Assembly (NCBI GenBank): GCA_018674605.1
Contig: JABGZU010000104.1
Span: 1-7,606 of the forward strand
DNA length: 7,606 bases
Source: Candidatus Nitrosopumilus sp.
GTDB taxonomy: Archaea > Thermoproteota > Nitrososphaeria > Nitrososphaerales > Nitrosopumilaceae
Direction of reading: 5' to 3'
The translations under genes were made by a program, and so were the position numbers. This document shows positions 5,431 to 7,606 of the stretch, one piece after another (the first letter of the stretch is position 1; each line of letters opens with the position of its first letter). Below the pieces are notes generated by a model. The model saw only the letters and a list, made by a program, of their open reading frames with translations, searched no databases and was not told the origin of the DNA.

Positions 5431-6252
5431 TTATGTTATTCGTACCGAATATCCAATATTTTTCATTAATTCCTTTAATTCAACATATACTATTTTTGCA
5501 TTTTTAATTTGATTTTTTGAAAGTGATTCTTTAATTTCAAGAATTAATCCATGACCTCTTTCAATTTGAGAATGGTCAATACCGTCATTTTCTGCTTGTA
5601 TTAATTGTTGGTCAATTCTATCAAGCAATCTATCAAAAAATCGTTTAATAAAATCGGATCGATGTTTTGAAGCAGATTCACGGATATCATTTTTAATAGA
5701 ATTTAAAATGATCTTTATTTCATCAATGATTTCATCATATTGTATATTTTTATCATTAGTTTGATTACGTATTTTTTTAATTAAATTATGAATTTCAATA
5801 AAATCATTTGTAACATTGATATTGTATTTTTTAGAAATTGTCTCTAAAGTTTTAACATATTTTTCTAATCTATCAATTTCACTAGATAAATCTCGATCAG
5901 TTTTATCAGATGTATTTACTACTTTAATAGTAGATTGAGAAATAATTCTAGAAATTTGCATAAAAGCATTCATTGCTGAAAGAAAATCTTTTTTAGCTTT
6001 TTTAAGATCATCAGGCAAAGATTCATCTAAAGATTGTACTGCTGCATGACCTTTATCATATATAATTTGAATATTATTAGGAATTTGATCTCCATAAACT
6101 CTATCCAATTGATTTACAATTTGTTTATCTGCTTGTATAGCAATACGTAACAAAATACTTGGATCATTTTGTGCATATGCATAATTAACTAATGATGGAG
6201 ATATTGTTCCAAAAATTAGGACAAATATTGCAAATAATGCTAATTTTTTCAT
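5431..6252 (-). CDS. Secreted all-helical protein of unknown function (273 aa)
   Basis: No known family is recognised. The N-terminus is a classical Sec signal peptide: MKK, a hydrophobic core (about 4-22), then a likely cleavage after AYA at residue 27. The mature part is hydrophilic, charged and rich in Lys, Asp, Ile and Gln, with no cysteine or tryptophan. It appears to be entirely alpha-helical, with heptad-like spacing in about 122-143 that suggests a coiled coil. There is no second membrane segment or lipobox, so the product should be free in, or bound within, the space under the S-layer. Its ATG overlaps the TGA of the membrane-anchored winged-helix gene by 4 nt (ATGA, 6249-6252), a sign of translational coupling. 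I infer that it works with that protein, perhaps as a ligand, chaperone or binding partner of its external domain. Confidence 0.85.
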   Translation of the reverse strand: MKKLALFAIFVLIFGTISPSLVNYAYAQNDPSILLRIAIQADKQIVNQLDRVYGDQIPNNIQIIYDKGHAAVQSLDESLPDDLKKAKKDFLSAMNAFMQISRIISQSTIKVVNTSDKTDRDLSSEIDRLEKYVKTLETISKKYNINVTNDFIEIHNLIKKIRNQTNDKNIQYDEIIDEIKIILNSIKNDIRESASKHRSDFIKRFFDRLLDRIDQQLIQAENDGIDHSQIERGHGLILEIKESLSKNQIKNAKIVYVELKELMKNIGYSVRIT

Positions 6253-7256
6253 TCTTGTTTCTCCATATTTTTACGTATTTTTACTAAATTTTGTAAATCT
6301 TTCTTTTCAATATCAATAACTCCTTCACGTTCTAATCTTTTTACTGCACGCCACATGGTAGTTCTTGGTTGTAAGAATTTTTTTCGTAATTCACTTTCAA
6401 GTGCTTCTCCACCACTATTAAAAATAAATTTTACCAATTCTTTATCATCTTCACGAAGATCGGGTTTTAATTTAAAAATCATTTCAATATCAGCAACATT
6501 ATTTTTTTGAATTGTTTGAATATTTTGTATCAATTTAAGATTTTTTTGTTTGTTATGAATTATTATTCCAAAACCAATTATAATGAATATTATAACTCCA
6601 CCAATTATTACATACAAAATATTATTTGATTCAGATTCAGTATTAGTTATTGGATCAGAAAGATTAGTACTATAGAAATAATCAATTTCAGTTTTACCTG
6701 AAGATAATGTTAATTGATTTCGGTCATCTATTATTTCCATATTAATTGGAAGGTTTGTCATTCCAACAATAGCAGAATTTTTTGGTAAAAGTAATGTAAA
6801 TTCAGAAGGGGAATCTAAAGAAAATGTCCATAATCTACCTTGTTTAGATACTAAATCATGAATATCATATTCTACACTAATAATAGATGAACCAAAAGTT
6901 TGGATTAAAGCTGAATCAGCTATCACATCAGTAGCTAATAGAAATTCATTATCACCTATTACAACTAGATTATCAATAGTACTTCCAAACAGATCTAAAT
7001 CATAATCATTTTGAAATGGATCTAAGTCAATTTCTGTAGAAATATGAGTAGAGCCATCTGGATAAATAATTAGATCTAAAGCTCTAGGAGAACTAAATGA
7101 AGATTGGATTGGGATCAGAGCAGCTACAATAATCACACTAACTACCAAAAGAAGTGTTTTGACCATTGTATCAAGGATATCGTCATTCCTTACAAAAAGT
7201 ATTCCATCGTCTCCTAGAGATGTTTTCAATTGAATTGGTTCAAATAATGAATTCAT
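6249..7256 (-). CDS. Membrane-anchored winged-helix transcription regulator with external domain
   Basis: The 335-residue product has a hydrophobic segment at about 33-50 (signal anchor or signal peptide). Next is an external, mostly beta-predicted region at about 57-210, starting LDLIIYPDGSTHI. A strong membrane helix at 213-233 follows, then a cytoplasmic linker and a C-terminal winged helix at about 270-329: DDKELVKFIFNSGG, ESELRKKF, then the recognition helix RTTMWRAVKRLEREGVIDIEKKD. This is MarR/ArsR-like in layout. The architecture suggests a one-component receptor that senses something outside and acts on DNA from the membrane. Similar membrane wHTH proteins are common in archaea and mostly uncharacterised. 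The ATG at 7256 is preferred because it lies 4 nt after the upstream stop. An internal ATG at 7166 (Met31) would give a textbook signal peptide, so the true N-terminus is uncertain. It overlaps the secreted-protein gene by 4 nt. Confidence 0.82.
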   Translation of the reverse strand: MNSLFEPIQLKTSLGDDGILFVRNDDILDTMVKTLLLVVSVIIVAALIPIQSSFSSPRALDLIIYPDGSTHISTEIDLDPFQNDYDLDLFGSTIDNLVVIGDNEFLLATDVIADSALIQTFGSSIISVEYDIHDLVSKQGRLWTFSLDSPSEFTLLLPKNSAIVGMTNLPINMEIIDDRNQLTLSSGKTEIDYFYSTNLSDPITNTESESNNILYVIIGGVIIFIIIGFGIIIHNKQKNLKLIQNIQTIQKNNVADIEMIFKLKPDLREDDKELVKFIFNSGGEALESELRKKFLQPRTTMWRAVKRLEREGVIDIEKKDLQNLVKIRKNMEKQE

Positions 7257-7260
7257 TTGA

Positions 7261-7548
7261 TCAATACCTTAGATTCATACTTTCTACTAATCGTTGAAAT
7301 CTTTTAAATTCCTGAAAAAAACCTAGACCTTTTTCAGTAATTTGAAAAACTCTGTTTCTGTTATTTTTGACTGACTCTACCAAGCCTGCTTCGACCAATT
7401 TCTCACATTTGTCTAATACTGCATAGTGAGATAGGTTGGCTTTTCGAGAAATTGCAGATACAATGATTCCATCACGACCACCGTCAGCGGTAACATCTAA
7501 GATATCACCCATTATGCCCATTTCGGACCTGTATTGTTGTTTTGACAT
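7261..7548 (-). CDS. Small winged-helix DNA-binding protein (HTH_45 / SSO10a-like)
   Basis: Starting from the ATG at 7548 the product is 95 residues. YRSEMGIMGDILDVTADGG forms the first helix and turn, GIIVSAISRKANLSHYAVLDKCEKLVEAGLV the helix-turn-helix with recognition helix about 40-54, and ESVKNNRNRVFQITEKG the wing (58-74). A long C-terminal helix (75-91) could dimerise. This is the layout of the archaeal HTH_45 family, of which thaumarchaea carry many copies. An upstream in-frame ATG at 7584 would add 12 residues (MFLINYIVLYYC) that do not look like the family. A TATA-like box at 7592-7599 would lie almost on top of that ATG, so I prefer 7548. It is the first gene of an apparent operon: the membrane winged-helix gene starts 4 nt after its TGA. 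Autoregulation is possible but not shown. Confidence 0.85.
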   Translation of the reverse strand: MSKQQYRSEMGIMGDILDVTADGGRDGIIVSAISRKANLSHYAVLDKCEKLVEAGLVESVKNNRNRVFQITEKGLGFFQEFKRFQRLVESMNLRY

Positions 7549-7591
7549 GCAATAGTATAGAACTATGTAGTTTATGAGGAACATTTTGAAA

Positions 7592-7599
7592 CTTTATAG
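7592..7599 (-). promoter_or_regulatory. TATA-like box for the winged-helix operon
   Basis: On the minus strand CTATAAAG is centred about 47 nt before the ATG at 7548, predicting transcription from about 7570 with a leader of roughly 20 nt. The window ends just upstream, so any BRE or operator can be seen only in part. Confidence 0.35.
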
Positions 7600-7606
7600 C
7601 GGAACA

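Noticed and set aside
7549..7584. The upstream ATG at 7584 as the true start of the small winged-helix gene
   Set aside because: It adds a hydrophobic 12-residue stretch unlike the family and leaves the TATA-like box only about 10 nt upstream.
1..7606. CRISPR array, insertion sequence, prophage or defence genes
   Set aside because: I saw no regularly spaced repeats, transposase or integrase motifs, or terminal inverted repeats; most of the window is ordinary chromosomal genes.

Overview
The window (about 30% G+C) looks like the chromosome of an ammonia-oxidising-type thaumarchaeon (Nitrososphaerota, Nitrosopumilus/Nitrosarchaeum-like). The evidence is an archaeal GPN-loop GTPase, a set of preQ0 (archaeosine precursor) genes, a small archaeal winged-helix regulator of the HTH_45 kind, very AT-rich lysine/isoleucine-heavy genes, and TATA-like boxes placed about 25-30 nt before start codons with almost no Shine-Dalgarno sequences. 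This assignment comes from reading the sequence, not from a database match.

Layout. Positions 1-953 (minus) hold most of a polytopic membrane protein of the UPF0104/LPG-synthase-TM flippase-like family, cut by the left window edge. A 206-bp divergent intergenic region (954-1159) with a 9-bp-arm dyad separates it from a plus-strand cluster: GPN-loop GTPase (1160-1918), homoserine kinase thrB (1919-2842) and queC (2855-3529). QueC converges, with a 9-bp gap, on a long run of minus-strand genes. From right to left in transcription order these are an HTH_45-type winged-helix protein, a membrane-anchored winged-helix protein, a secreted all-helical protein, a 64-aa two-TM protein, queE, folE and an 81-aa two-TM protein.

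How the genes fit together. FolE (GTP to dihydroneopterin triphosphate), QueE (carboxytetrahydropterin to 7-carboxy-7-deazaguanine) and QueC (to preQ0) are three of the four steps to preQ0, the base that archaea insert into tRNA position 15 on the way to archaeosine. The missing step, QueD, is not in this window. The three genes are split over two converging transcription units, with a small membrane protein between queC and folE. ThrB makes O-phosphohomoserine for threonine; its coupling to a GPN GTPase and QueC has no obvious functional logic.

The least explained part is the right end (5431-7548): a soluble winged-helix protein, then 4 nt later a protein with an external beta-rich domain, a transmembrane helix and a cytoplasmic winged helix, then, through an ATGA overlap, a secreted helical protein. 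I infer a one-component membrane-to-DNA signalling cassette with its own secreted partner. No tRNA, rRNA, CRISPR array, insertion sequence or prophage gene was seen, and no gene-free stretch exceeds 300 bases.
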